Assembly: GCA_021770245.1 (NCBI GenBank)
Contig: JAETRI010000038.1
Location: 1-33,174 of the forward strand
Source of the DNA: Lachnospiraceae bacterium
GTDB taxonomy: Bacteria > Bacillota > Clostridia > Lachnospirales > Lachnospiraceae
Length of the DNA stretch: 33,174 bases
Direction: 5' to 3'
The position numbers and the translations under genes were made by a program. The notes beneath the pieces were generated by a model. The model did not search any database. It saw only the letters and a program-made list of their open reading frames with translations, and was not told the DNA's origin. Shown in pieces: positions 15,526 through 23,021 of the stretch; position 1 is the first letter of the stretch, and the number at the start of each line of letters is the position of its first letter.

Positions 15526-17143
15526 AAACGCCCATGAGCGCAGGGGCCACACTGTTTATCAGCCCTATGCCCCATCCGAGCCCGCCTCTTATCAGAAAGA
15601 AGGTCCACAGTCCCGTGAACAGATACAGCACGCCCCATGCGGCCGTCAGGATCCGGTTCGTAGATAGAAAGAGCGGATTGTGCAGGGCCTGCCTGCCTCC
15701 GTATTCATACATGGAATAGCTGGCGCTTAAGGGGATTTTCCCCAGGCAGGACAAAAGCCACATGAGGCCGAACAGCAGATAGGATGTGACGACGGCCCCG
15801 CGATAGGGTATCCCGCATAAAATGCCCAGGCTCAAACCGGCCACCCCGATTCCCGTCAGCAGGTCATAAATTGTCCTGCGGCGGCGAAAGAACAGCAGGG
15901 AAGAGAAAAGACAGGCCGCGATGCCTGCCACGCCGCCCTCCGTCGGCCAGGCCGGCACGGCTGCCCAGAAAACGATCCAGGGAATCAGGAAACTGGTCAT
16001 CACGGGTTTTTGGTCCGGCGCCTGGACCCCGGTCAGAATGCCTTCGCTTCCCCGCGCCGTTTCCTCCTTCCCGGAATCCTCCCGTCCCGTTTTACCTCCA
16101 AAGAAATCGTCCCATTTCATCATCAGGCCGAGATCGCCCTTCACGCGGTATCTATGCTCCGCCAGGGCCTGCGCTCCCTCCACCTTTCCCTCCGCGATCT
16201 CCTTCCATAGGGTATAGGGCGTTTCAATACGGGTGGTTGCCTTTAAGGAACCGTCCGTACAGATCCTGCTGCCCTCCTTTCCCAGAAGGATCTGATAGGT
16301 TTTATCCAAATCCGTATAATACATTTCCAGAACCCGGTCTTTCCCGTCCCAGGCGTCTGTTCGATATAATGCAGCCATCTGTTTGGTGAATATCAGGGAT
16401 TCTTCCTGCCTTTCGCCGCTCTCTTGGTCGATTCCCCAGCTGGCATCCGCCATCGCCTCAAACGTTTCCTTCGCAAATAACAGTTCCTCCAGCCTTTCTT
16501 TCGTCTCCTCCCGGATCCCTCCGGCCATGAATTCCCCTCCGGCCCGTTTCACCCAAGCCAGATATTCCTCCGTCCGTGAAGACAGCTCCGGCACGGCAAA
16601 CAATTCTCCCTGGCCGCAGAAGATTGTCTCATACGCCCCCTTTCCGCAGATATGGTCAAACATGCCGCATACGCTGTCATAGTTGTCTCTGGCGGAGTAG
16701 AAACCGCAGGTGGAGATCAGCACCGTCCGCTTCCCCGTCATGTCATATCGGGAGGGATGGCTGCCGCTCCCCACACCGTCCTCCCTTTCCTTCATGAAGG
16801 GCAGAACCATGGGCAGCTGGCGGTCGATCAGGTTTTTTAATGGACCCGGTACATTATAATAATACAGAGGGAAGCTCCATATGGTGAGATCGGCCCATAG
16901 CCGCAGCTTTAGGACCCTTTCCATATCGTCCTTTTGGCAGCATTGTCCCGGCGTATTCTTCCAGCAGGAAAAACAGCCCAGGCAGGAATCGATTTTCAAA
17001 TCTTTTACGCAAAGCTCCGTTACCCGGGTTTCCCTTCCCCTTTTCTCCGCTTCCTCCCTCAGTCCTTCCAGGAACGCCCCTGTCAGCCTGTAGGAATTGC
17101 TCCTCTTCCCCCGAGGGCTTGCATTAATCACCAATATGTTCAT
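15467..17143 (-). CDS. Flavodoxin-like reductase fused to SCP2-like and membrane domains
   Basis: A 558-residue protein with three parts. Residues ~1-195 are an NAD(P)H-dependent FMN reductase-like domain (NILVINASPRGKRSNSY phosphate-binding loop, the Cys-rich CLGCFSCW and GQCCQKDDM, FPLYYYNVPGPLKNLIDR). Residues ~268-352 resemble an SCP2 sterol-carrier domain (YYTDLDKTYQILLG, then IETPYTLWKEIAEGKVEG, typical of the 'W..i..G...' pattern). Residues ~380-555 hold about six hydrophobic segments. This suggests a membrane-bound flavoenzyme handling a lipid-like or quinone-like substrate, which is inference. It is the second gene after padR, overlapping it by 20 bases, and is probably repressed by that PadR protein. 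GGAAGCGGATGA precedes the start. It converges with, and overlaps, the AraC gene by 59 bases. Confidence 0.8.
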   Translation of the reverse strand: MNILVINASPRGKRSNSYRLTGAFLEGLREEAEKRGRETRVTELCVKDLKIDSCLGCFSCWKNTPGQCCQKDDMERVLKLRLWADLTIWSFPLYYYNVPGPLKNLIDRQLPMVLPFMKEREDGVGSGSHPSRYDMTGKRTVLISTCGFYSARDNYDSVCGMFDHICGKGAYETIFCGQGELFAVPELSSRTEEYLAWVKRAGGEFMAGGIREETKERLEELLFAKETFEAMADASWGIDQESGERQEESLIFTKQMAALYRTDAWDGKDRVLEMYYTDLDKTYQILLGKEGSRICTDGSLKATTRIETPYTLWKEIAEGKVEGAQALAEHRYRVKGDLGLMMKWDDFFGGKTGREDSGKEETARGSEGILTGVQAPDQKPVMTSFLIPWIVFWAAVPAWPTEGGVAGIAACLFSSLLFFRRRRTIYDLLTGIGVAGLSLGILCGIPYRGAVVTSYLLFGLMWLLSCLGKIPLSASYSMYEYGGRQALHNPLFLSTNRILTAAWGVLYLFTGLWTFFLIRGGLGWGIGLINSVAPALMGVFTIWFQRFYPARMAAGKSR

Positions 17144-17681
17144 CCGCTTCCTCCAGTTTTCTCACACATTCCTCGCACCAGTCCGATATCATCTCCATAT
17201 ATCTGCGCCCGAAATCCACGGTCATTTCCCAGTACAGCGCCTTATATTCGCTTTCCAAAGCCTCGGCATATTCCCTTACATACCCCTCGGCAGATATCAG
17301 GTTCCGTCCGAATTCCCGGCATTCCTTCTGCAGGGCGCGAAAATAGTCCCGGTTTTCAGCCGGCTCTGTCTCTCCCCGGAAAAACACCCGCATAAGGATC
17401 TCGCTCCTGGGCTGAAATCCCGTCTCTTCCTCCCTTAGCCAGCGCTTCAATTCCTCCCTTCCGACAGGGGTGATGGAAAAAATCCTTTTATCCGGTTTTC
17501 CGGTCTGTTCCACCAGCCGGTCTTCCACGAAGCCCCTCTCGCGCAGAACCTGCAGCTCCCGATAGATCTGGCTCGTCTGCGCCTTCCAGAAAAAATTCAG
17601 GGAATCCCGGAAGGTTCCCATAATCTCGTATCCCGTCATCTCCCCGTAGTTCAATAGTCCCAGAATCCCGTGCTTTAACAT
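17124..17681 (-). CDS. PadR family transcriptional regulator
   Basis: A 185-residue PadR repressor. Residues ~1-80 are the winged helix (GILGLLNYGEMTGYEI, then SQIYRELQVLRERGFVE and the wing KPDKRIFSITPVGREEL). Residues ~85-180 are the C-terminal helical dimerisation domain of the Vir_act_alpha_C type. GGGAGG lies 6 bases before the ATG. The promoter at 17766-17794 contains a perfect inverted repeat, so autoregulation with the overlapping flavoprotein gene is likely. PadR proteins usually sense phenolic or drug-like compounds and often control a neighbouring detoxification gene; here that gene is the reductase fusion. The ligand is unknown. Confidence 0.92.
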   Translation of the reverse strand: MLKHGILGLLNYGEMTGYEIMGTFRDSLNFFWKAQTSQIYRELQVLRERGFVEDRLVEQTGKPDKRIFSITPVGREELKRWLREEETGFQPRSEILMRVFFRGETEPAENRDYFRALQKECREFGRNLISAEGYVREYAEALESEYKALYWEMTVDFGRRYMEMISDWCEECVRKLEEADEHIGD

Positions 17682-17765
17682 ATCCGCCTCCCATCCGTCC
17701 GGCTCTTTTGGGTCCGTTTCGTCCGCCGCAGATCAAAACCTCCCTATATTATGTTCCTGCAATCA

Positions 17766-17794
17766 ATTATATTCCACAAATGGAATATAGTCAA
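17766..17794 (-). promoter_or_regulatory. Promoter of the padR-flavoprotein operon
   Basis: On the minus strand TTGACT (17789-17794), exactly 17 bases, TATAAT (17766-17771). It is near consensus and lies 85 bases before the padR start. Confidence 0.8.
17768..17789. promoter_or_regulatory. Probable PadR operator
   Basis: TATATTCCA-CAAA-TGGAATATA is a perfect inverted repeat with 9-base arms. It fills the spacer and overlaps the -10 box and the end of the -35 box of the padR promoter, so a bound repressor would block RNA polymerase. It differs from the ATGT-N8-ACAT site of the classical PadR. Confidence 0.6.
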
Positions 17795-17808
17795 GGAAAA
17801 CAATTCTG

Positions 17809-17871
17809 CCGGGCAGGGGTGGCGCAGGGGCCGCAGGGCCATTCATTCGTTTGTCCTGTCCGGCAGGATCC
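17809..17871 (+). repeat. Dispersed repeat family A, copy 4
   Basis: GGGCAGGGGTGGCGCAGGGG, then GGGCCATTCATTCGTTTGTCC, then CTGTCCGGCAGGATCCGG. It is the copy most like copy 1. It lies between the padR promoter and the terminator of the L,D-transpeptidase gene. Confidence 0.75.
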
Positions 17872-17872
17872 G

Positions 17873-17907
17873 GGCATTAAAAAAGGGAACCTGCCCGTTC
17901 CCTTTTC
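17873..17907 (-). terminator. Terminator of the L,D-transpeptidase gene
   Basis: On the minus strand AAAAGGGAAC, a six-base loop, GTTCCCTTTTTT: a clean stem followed by a T run. It lies 49 bases beyond the stop codon. Confidence 0.8.
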
Positions 17908-17955
17908 CACGCATATTTTTCTATTCCCGGGCAAAGCCGTTTTGGCCGCTGTCCG

Positions 17956-18828
17956 TCACTGCACAGGTATCGTAAAATCCCCCTCCGGCGACAGGCCGTT
18001 GTTGGCCCCATAGGAATCATAGATCAAGGGAAACGTCCCCCTCGGCGCCTGGGCAATATAGCACGCCCCGTCCCCGTAAGCTCCGTACAGGCGCATGATC
18101 GCTATCATATCTTCTTTGGGGATTTCCACGCAGCCCGCAGAACCCGTCCGCTTCTTTCTCTGGCAGTGAAGGAACAGGGCGGATCCTTTTTTCTCGACGG
18201 CATTTTTGTTATATCCGGCATTCAGGACATATTCGTAATATCCCGCATAACCCTTCGTGCCTACCCGCTCGCCGTCTTCCGTGCTGGACGCTTCCAGCCG
18301 GTTCGTCTTCGTCACCCAGACATAGCTTTTCGTCACCTGTATATAATTCTCGGGGAATCCTTCCAAGGGTTTTCCCTGTCCGAAGGGCGTATCCATCTGG
18401 AACACACCGATAGGCGTGGTCAAATCCCCTTCCGTCCGGTGATTGCTCATGCCGCCACGCCCCAGCCTTCCGGCGGTGCACAGCCGCAAAATCCATGTTT
18501 CATCCCCGGCCTCCGGCCGCTCGTACGCATACACCTGACAGGCGCTTCCGCCCGTGCCCTCCACTACCACGAGCACCCTCGCGCCCTCCGGCAGTACAAA
18601 GCGGTCCACAAGAAAGTCCTGCCCGTCCGGCTGCAGGTCCGGCACCGCTCCTTTGGCGTCGATGCTTTCCTTTCCCGCGGCATCCGGGGCGGCCCCGGCT
18701 TCTATCGTTCCTTCTGCTGCCGGCGCCGTTTCCGATGCCCTTCCGGTTACCGCCGCCGATAAACTCAACAGTGCGGCAAGGAGCGCCGATGCGCCCCTTA
18801 CTGCCATTTTTCTTCGCGTACTTCTCAT
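17956..18828 (-). CDS. L,D-transpeptidase (YkuD domain), secreted
   Basis: A 290-residue envelope protein. The N-terminus is a signal peptide (RSTRRKMAVRG, then a hydrophobic Ala/Leu run to about residue 35), followed by an Ala/Glu-rich linker to ~80. The C-terminal ~200 residues are a YkuD-like domain: TPIGVFQM near residue 145 and the catalytic motif LFLHC...SAGCVEI, with the nucleophilic Cys near residue 232 and the His upstream. Such enzymes make 3-3 cross-links in peptidoglycan or attach proteins to it. GGGAG lies 7 bases before the start at 18828; the frame is open upstream but without a signal-like N-terminus. It is followed by its own terminator, with hairpins separating it from the upstream mannosidase gene. 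Confidence 0.9.
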   Translation of the reverse strand: MRSTRRKMAVRGASALLAALLSLSAAVTGRASETAPAAEGTIEAGAAPDAAGKESIDAKGAVPDLQPDGQDFLVDRFVLPEGARVLVVVEGTGGSACQVYAYERPEAGDETWILRLCTAGRLGRGGMSNHRTEGDLTTPIGVFQMDTPFGQGKPLEGFPENYIQVTKSYVWVTKTNRLEASSTEDGERVGTKGYAGYYEYVLNAGYNKNAVEKKGSALFLHCQRKKRTGSAGCVEIPKEDMIAIMRLYGAYGDGACYIAQAPRGTFPLIYDSYGANNGLSPEGDFTIPVQ

Positions 18829-18842
18829 TTTTTGGCTCCCAT

Positions 18843-18906
18843 ACGCCCGCTTCGGCGGGCATTTCAATCAGGGAGCTTGAAAGCATCCTTCTTTCAAGCT
18901 TGCTCC
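18843..18906 (-). terminator. Paired hairpins after the mannosidase gene
   Basis: Two stem-loops follow the mannosidase stop codon: GGGAGC...CTTGAAAG against CTTTCAAG...GCTCCC (18871-18906), then GCCCGC-TTC-GCGGGC (18843-18858). Neither has a strong T run, so this may be an mRNA 3' stabiliser or a weak terminator, or may permit readthrough into the L,D-transpeptidase gene. Confidence 0.45.
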
Positions 18907-18916
18907 CGTCTGCCCG

Positions 18917-21424
18917 CTAACGGATGTTGTACACGCTCCGGATCTTCAGTCCCTCCGGCACACCCTTCAAGATCTTCACCCGTCTCGTACCCGCGTTCAT
19001 ATCGAAATAGTTATCCGACAGAAGCATATCGTCCGCCCCGTTGATAATCTCCACGCCCCGGGCATAGGCCTTGGCCGTTACCACCAGCTCGTCCCCGTCC
19101 GTTTCCACCGTAAGCTGCGGATCCGCGAAACGGTACTGCTTGGGTGCGCAGAAAATCACGCAGCCGCCGGATATGCTCTCCGTCTCTTTGTCCGAATAGC
19201 AGTCATAACTGACATAATCATTGTACAGATCGGCATCCATGCAGTCAACCTTTTCCAGCCATACGGAAGAAAGAGCGGGAACGGTGACGGTTTCCTCTCC
19301 GCCGCGGATCACTTCCGATTCCCGGTTGCGCAGCGTCCATGCCACCCTGACCTTTCTGTCCTCCATACTCTCGTTTGCCACGTTGAGATGGATGGATTTC
19401 TTCACCTCATAGGGCTGGGCGTTGGGGTTTGTGTCCTGGGTTAGGATTCCTTCCTCCGCACAGGAAAGCATCACGGGTGCAAAGAAGCGTTTCGCATAAT
19501 AATGCAGCGCTTTCCATCTCCCACAGTAGTCGATGGATGCCCAGCTGGCAACCGGCCAGCAGTCATTGAGCTGCCAGATGACGGTTCCCATACATCTGCC
19601 CCTGTTCCTTCTGAAATGCTCCACGCCGTAACGAATGGCCTCTGCCTGCAGAAGCTGGGAAGCATACAGGGTGGTGTCGAAATCCGTAGGATACAGGAAT
19701 GTCTGCTCCATATAGTTCATGATCTTGCCGTTGGCGGATGCGTTTCTCTGGTGTTTTTCCATCACATAGGAGAAAATATTCCGGTCCTCCGGCTCGGTAA
19801 AGGTCTCCACCGTTTTCAGGGAAGGGAAGGACTGGAAGCCAAACTCGGATACATAGCGGAAATAGAATTTCCGGTATTCGGTAATCGGCTTGTTTCCATG
19901 CCACACATCCCAGTAATGGACGTCGCCCCGGTTCTCGTCGTTGGGCTCGTCGAACGCTCCGCCTGAGGACGGGCTCGCAGGCCAGTAAAAGGTGTTGGGA
20001 TCGTATTCCTTCAGGATCTTCGGAATAACGTACTCATACATTTTCACATAGTCGCTCCTCTCCTGAGGACGGGTTACCCATTCCCCGACGGCCACAAACT
20101 GCTCCATCTCGTTGTTGCCGCACCACAGGCCCAGGGAGGCATGGTGGCGAATCCGTTTGATATTATCGATGAACTCCGCACTGATATTTTTTTCGAACTC
20201 ATCCGACAGCTCGTAGACCGCGCAGGCGAACATAAAGTCTTCCCATACGACCAGGCCCAGTTCGTCACAGGCATCCCAGAATCCGTCATAGGGATAATTA
20301 CCGCCGCCCCAGACACGGACACAGTTGAAGTTGGCATTTTTTGCCTGGAGCAGAAGGTCATAGGTACGCTCCGGCGTCACCCTGGGAAGGATATTGTCCT
20401 CCGGGATATAGTCGCCGCCCATGGCAAAGATCCGTACGCCGTTTACCTCATGGGCAAAGGACTCGCCATACTCGTCCTTCTCGATATGTACGGTCATGGT
20501 CCTCAGGCCGATGCGTCCCTTCCAGGAATCCACCGCCGTCTCCCCGGCTGCGAGCTCCACCTCCACCTGATAGAGGGGCTGGCTGCCATATCCGTTGGGC
20601 CACCACAACCTGGGATTCTCGATCCGGATTTCCTGTGCCGAGCCGTCGCAGGCATAGCTTCCGGTTATTTTCTTTCCGTCCGGATCCGTCACGGTCACCC
20701 GGTAAGAATATCCGGAGAGTTTTCCGTCGTCCTTTCCGAACGCCAGTGTCCTTTCATAACCCGTCTTTTCCACATCCACACGCATTTGAAGCGTCACCAG
20801 GCCGGGTTCGTGCTTCTGGGTGATATAGACCCCGTCAAGCCTCGCATCGTCAAAGGCGATCAGCTTCACCGCACGCCAGATCCCGGCGTCAGGAAGACGC
20901 GGGCCCCAGTCCCAGCCGAACATGCAGTGCGCTTTTCTCAAATAGGGAAACCCCCGCATAGCATCGGAGCTTCCTTCAATGGGGCGCTCCCGATAAGCCT
21001 CCTCCACATATTTGGTGGGAGAACGGAAGGTCACCTTCAGCTCGTTGGCCCCGTTCCTGATCAATTCCTTCACGGGAAATTCCCAGGTGCGGTGCATATT
21101 GTTCACATATGCCACATGGCTTCCGTTCAGCCAAATATCCGCCAGCGTATCGAGCCCGTCAAAATGCAACAGCACGTTTTCCCGGCTGCAGAGCTCCTCC
21201 GCGGCGTCAAACTGTGTCACATAGGTGAAATCATCGTCCATCACCTTCAGCGCTTTCAGCTCATTGTCCCTGTAATAGGGGTCCTCCATCTTCCCGTTGT
21301 CCAGCAGATCCTGATAGACGCTGCCGGGAACCGTGGCGGGAACATATTCCTCCGTGCCCTCTACGCACATACGCCAGCTGCAGACCGCGCTCCCCAGATC
21401 CTGTTCCGTCTTCGCAATTACCAT
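18917..21424 (-). CDS. Beta-mannosidase, glycoside hydrolase family 2
   Basis: An 835-residue GH2 enzyme that releases beta-linked mannose from the non-reducing ends of manno-oligosaccharides or N-glycan cores. Residues ~25-190 form the N-terminal jelly-roll (DGLDTLADIWLNG), followed by the Ig-like sandwich and the TIM barrel. Typical of beta-mannosidases are FGWDWGPRLPDAGIWR (~residue 170) and RVWGGGNYP. The acid/base Glu is in LWCGNNEMEQ (~437) and the nucleophile Glu in SEFGFQSFP (~526). There is no signal peptide, so it works in the cytoplasm on imported oligosaccharides. GGAGGAG lies 9 bases before the ATG at 21424; an ATG three codons earlier is too close to it. Its 240-base leader holds several hairpins. 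No mannan transporter is nearby. Confidence 0.95.
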   Translation of the reverse strand: MVIAKTEQDLGSAVCSWRMCVEGTEEYVPATVPGSVYQDLLDNGKMEDPYYRDNELKALKVMDDDFTYVTQFDAAEELCSRENVLLHFDGLDTLADIWLNGSHVAYVNNMHRTWEFPVKELIRNGANELKVTFRSPTKYVEEAYRERPIEGSSDAMRGFPYLRKAHCMFGWDWGPRLPDAGIWRAVKLIAFDDARLDGVYITQKHEPGLVTLQMRVDVEKTGYERTLAFGKDDGKLSGYSYRVTVTDPDGKKITGSYACDGSAQEIRIENPRLWWPNGYGSQPLYQVEVELAAGETAVDSWKGRIGLRTMTVHIEKDEYGESFAHEVNGVRIFAMGGDYIPEDNILPRVTPERTYDLLLQAKNANFNCVRVWGGGNYPYDGFWDACDELGLVVWEDFMFACAVYELSDEFEKNISAEFIDNIKRIRHHASLGLWCGNNEMEQFVAVGEWVTRPQERSDYVKMYEYVIPKILKEYDPNTFYWPASPSSGGAFDEPNDENRGDVHYWDVWHGNKPITEYRKFYFRYVSEFGFQSFPSLKTVETFTEPEDRNIFSYVMEKHQRNASANGKIMNYMEQTFLYPTDFDTTLYASQLLQAEAIRYGVEHFRRNRGRCMGTVIWQLNDCWPVASWASIDYCGRWKALHYYAKRFFAPVMLSCAEEGILTQDTNPNAQPYEVKKSIHLNVANESMEDRKVRVAWTLRNRESEVIRGGEETVTVPALSSVWLEKVDCMDADLYNDYVSYDCYSDKETESISGGCVIFCAPKQYRFADPQLTVETDGDELVVTAKAYARGVEIINGADDMLLSDNYFDMNAGTRRVKILKGVPEGLKIRSVYNIR

Positions 21425-21443
21425 ACCCTGCATCTCCTCCTGT

Positions 21444-21459
21444 ACCGCATCGATGCGGT
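21444..21459. promoter_or_regulatory. 16-base perfect palindrome before the mannosidase ribosome binding site
   Basis: ACCGCATCGATGCGGT, with no spacer, ends five bases before the AGGAGGAG ribosome binding site of the mannosidase gene. It could be an operator or a short hairpin affecting translation. Confidence 0.4.
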
Positions 21460-21505
21460 GTCTTTCCAATCTGTTCCTTCCATGCCGCGTCCTTTGCGGC
21501 TACGC

Positions 21506-21607
21506 GATGAGAAGTCGCGAATGCGATTTCTCATCTGCGATTCCATTTGGGCCGCCTACGGCACAAATGGGGATTGAAAAATAAGCCATCAGGCTCATTT
21601 TTCAATC
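21506..21607 (-). promoter_or_regulatory. Multi-hairpin leader of the mannosidase mRNA
   Basis: Three successive stem-loops: GATGAGAA/TTCTCATC (21506-21535), CCATTTG/CAAATGG (21543-21570) and GATTGAAAAAT/ATTTTTCAATC (21572-21607), the last with an inner AGCC/GGCT stem. The third recurs in the leader of the DegV gene at 22706-22741. A TATAAT (-10) lies upstream at 21668-21673 with a poor -35 box. Confidence 0.5.
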
Positions 21608-21710
21608 TATTCCTACAGATAAAATAGCATTTCCGGGAGGATTTTTCTTCTGTTTATTTGACTGATTATTATACTATTTTGACCAGGCCCGGGCACCTGC
21701 AGCATATTTA

Positions 21711-21742
21711 GGCAGGAGAGGGCCGTTCACGCGTTTGTCCCG
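21711..21742 (+). repeat. Dispersed repeat family A, copy 5 (short)
   Basis: GGCAGGAGAGGGCCGTTCAC, then GCGTTTGTCCCG. It keeps both ends of the family A core but lacks the middle segment. It lies between the mannosidase promoter region and the 3' end of the second DegV gene. Confidence 0.6.
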
Positions 21743-21764
21743 ATGTTAAGGCCGGCCGTCAGGG

Positions 21765-22610
21765 CTATTCTTTCAGGAATACCGCCACCGCATTGGCTCC
21801 CGGCCCCACATGCACCCCGATCACACAGCCTACCGCCACGGTACTGACGCAGGGCGCGCACAGGCGGCTCGCGGCGAACCTTTCAAATCCGTTCAGGCAT
21901 TCCCGTTTCCCGGTATAGCCCAGAAGGTATCCCCTCTCCTCGTCCATGCCGCCGTCCTTTTCCAAAAGTTTCATCACCTTTTCCCAGGCTCCCTTCATCC
22001 CACGCGCCAGGCCGGCCACTTGGACCTTCCCCTCCCGCACGGCCAGCACGGGGCGCAGATTCAGCGCGTTTCCGGCCACCATCCCCGTTAGCGACAGCCG
22101 TCCGCCTTTCTGCAGATAGAGAAGCGTATCCACCATGAGATAAATGCATACCCGATTTTTTTCCTGCTCCAGAATTTCCACGATCCGTACCGCCTCTTCT
22201 CCCCGGCCGGCGAGCGCAAGCGCACGGCTTAAAAGGAGCTGGGCGCCCAGGGATGCCTGGCCGCTGTCAATGATATGGATCCGGTCATACTCCACGATAT
22301 CCTTGGCGATCAGCGCGCTCTGGCAGGTTCCGCTGAGAGATCCGGCCAACAGGATACAGATCAGATCGTCCCCCGCCTCCTTTACTTCCCGGAAAACCGG
22401 AAGGAAGGCCTCCGGAGACGGCTGGCTGGTCTTGGGCAGTTCCCGGGATACGGAGAGCCTGTCAAAGAATTCCTCCGGCTGCATGTCAATCCGGTCATAG
22501 TACTCTTCCTCCCCGAACAGTACTTTCAGGGGGATGATGGCAACTCCCGCTTCCGCCGCCTGTGCGGAAGTCAGATCACATGTGGAATCACATAGAAAAC
22601 GTATGCTCAT
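21765..22610 (-). CDS. DegV family fatty-acid-binding protein (second copy)
   Basis: A 281-residue DegV protein, only distantly similar to the one at 11328. Visible features are RFLCDSTCDLT at the N-terminus, KTSQPSPEAF (~residue 62), the fatty-acid-contacting LLAGSLSGTCQSA loop, LQKGGRLS and the C-terminal GVHVGPGANAVAVF. DegV/FakB proteins bind fatty acids for phosphorylation by FakA. The start is chosen at 22610 because MSIRFLCDSTCDL matches the family N-terminus; an ATG at 22622 is equally placed after a GGCGG. It has its own strong promoter at 22815-22843 and a leader of nearly 200 bases. It ends close to the mannosidase leader, with no terminator seen. Confidence 0.9.
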   Translation of the reverse strand: MSIRFLCDSTCDLTSAQAAEAGVAIIPLKVLFGEEEYYDRIDMQPEEFFDRLSVSRELPKTSQPSPEAFLPVFREVKEAGDDLICILLAGSLSGTCQSALIAKDIVEYDRIHIIDSGQASLGAQLLLSRALALAGRGEEAVRIVEILEQEKNRVCIYLMVDTLLYLQKGGRLSLTGMVAGNALNLRPVLAVREGKVQVAGLARGMKGAWEKVMKLLEKDGGMDEERGYLLGYTGKRECLNGFERFAASRLCAPCVSTVAVGCVIGVHVGPGANAVAVFLKE

Positions 22611-22659
22611 TTTAACCGCCATTCTGCCGCCGTAGGGCGGCTCTCAATTCATAAAGGGA

Positions 22660-22706
22660 CTTTTGTGCATAAGGCAGCTCCTTCGTGTTACCTGGCACAG
22701 ATTGCG
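22660..22706. repeat. CATAAGG-type intergenic repeat, copy 1
   Basis: About 45 bases around CATAAGG...CTCC...TGTTA...GGC, roughly 70% identical by eye to 24995-25040. It lies inside the leader of the second DegV gene, next to the shared hairpin. Confidence 0.5.
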
Positions 22707-22741
22707 ATTGAAAAATAAACCATCCGTATTATTTTTCAATC
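22706..22741 (-). promoter_or_regulatory. Leader stem-loop shared with the mannosidase gene
   Basis: The 11-base arms GATTGAAAAAT/ATTTTTCAATC are identical to those at 21572-21607, with a 14-base loop that differs except for GATGG (minus strand). Flanks also match: GATAGATTG- before and a TGTGCC after (minus strand). Both lie 60-75 bases downstream of a -10 box. Confidence 0.55.
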
Positions 22742-22814
22742 TATCCTTTCATGCCACGCCCGAAGGCCTGCATCTCTCGTTGTTCTAATATTTTGAATAT
22801 CAAATCTTTTGAGT

Positions 22815-22843
22815 ATAATACCATATGGGCGAGTGCCTGTCAA
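22815..22843 (-). promoter_or_regulatory. Promoter of the second DegV gene
   Basis: On the minus strand TTGACA (22838-22843), 17 bases, TATTAT (22815-22820). It leaves a leader of nearly 200 bases before the DegV start codon. Confidence 0.75.
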
Positions 22844-23021
22844 TAAAAAGATGGGCGCAGGCACGAAAAATGCGGGAACCGGGTGCAGTACGGCCACAGC
22901 CTGAAGTTGACCACATTAAGGACCGGATGGGGCAAACACATGAGCGCCCTGCCCCCTTGCTGCGGCCCTGCCGGGCTCGGACCCCGGCCTGCGTTCGCCC
23001 TGGCAGCACGGGAACCGCCGC
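22844..23021. other. Intergenic region without recognised genes
   Basis: It holds the second copy of a 14-base word (22904-22917, also 32-45) and a GC-rich stretch with overlapping short inverted repeats. No gene or clear terminator for the neighbouring unknown gene was seen. Confidence 0.4.

Noticed and set aside
20141-21577. A 478-codon plus-strand frame opposite the mannosidase gene
   Set aside because: It is the antisense of conserved GH2 motifs, rich in His and Gly, without a ribosome binding site or family.
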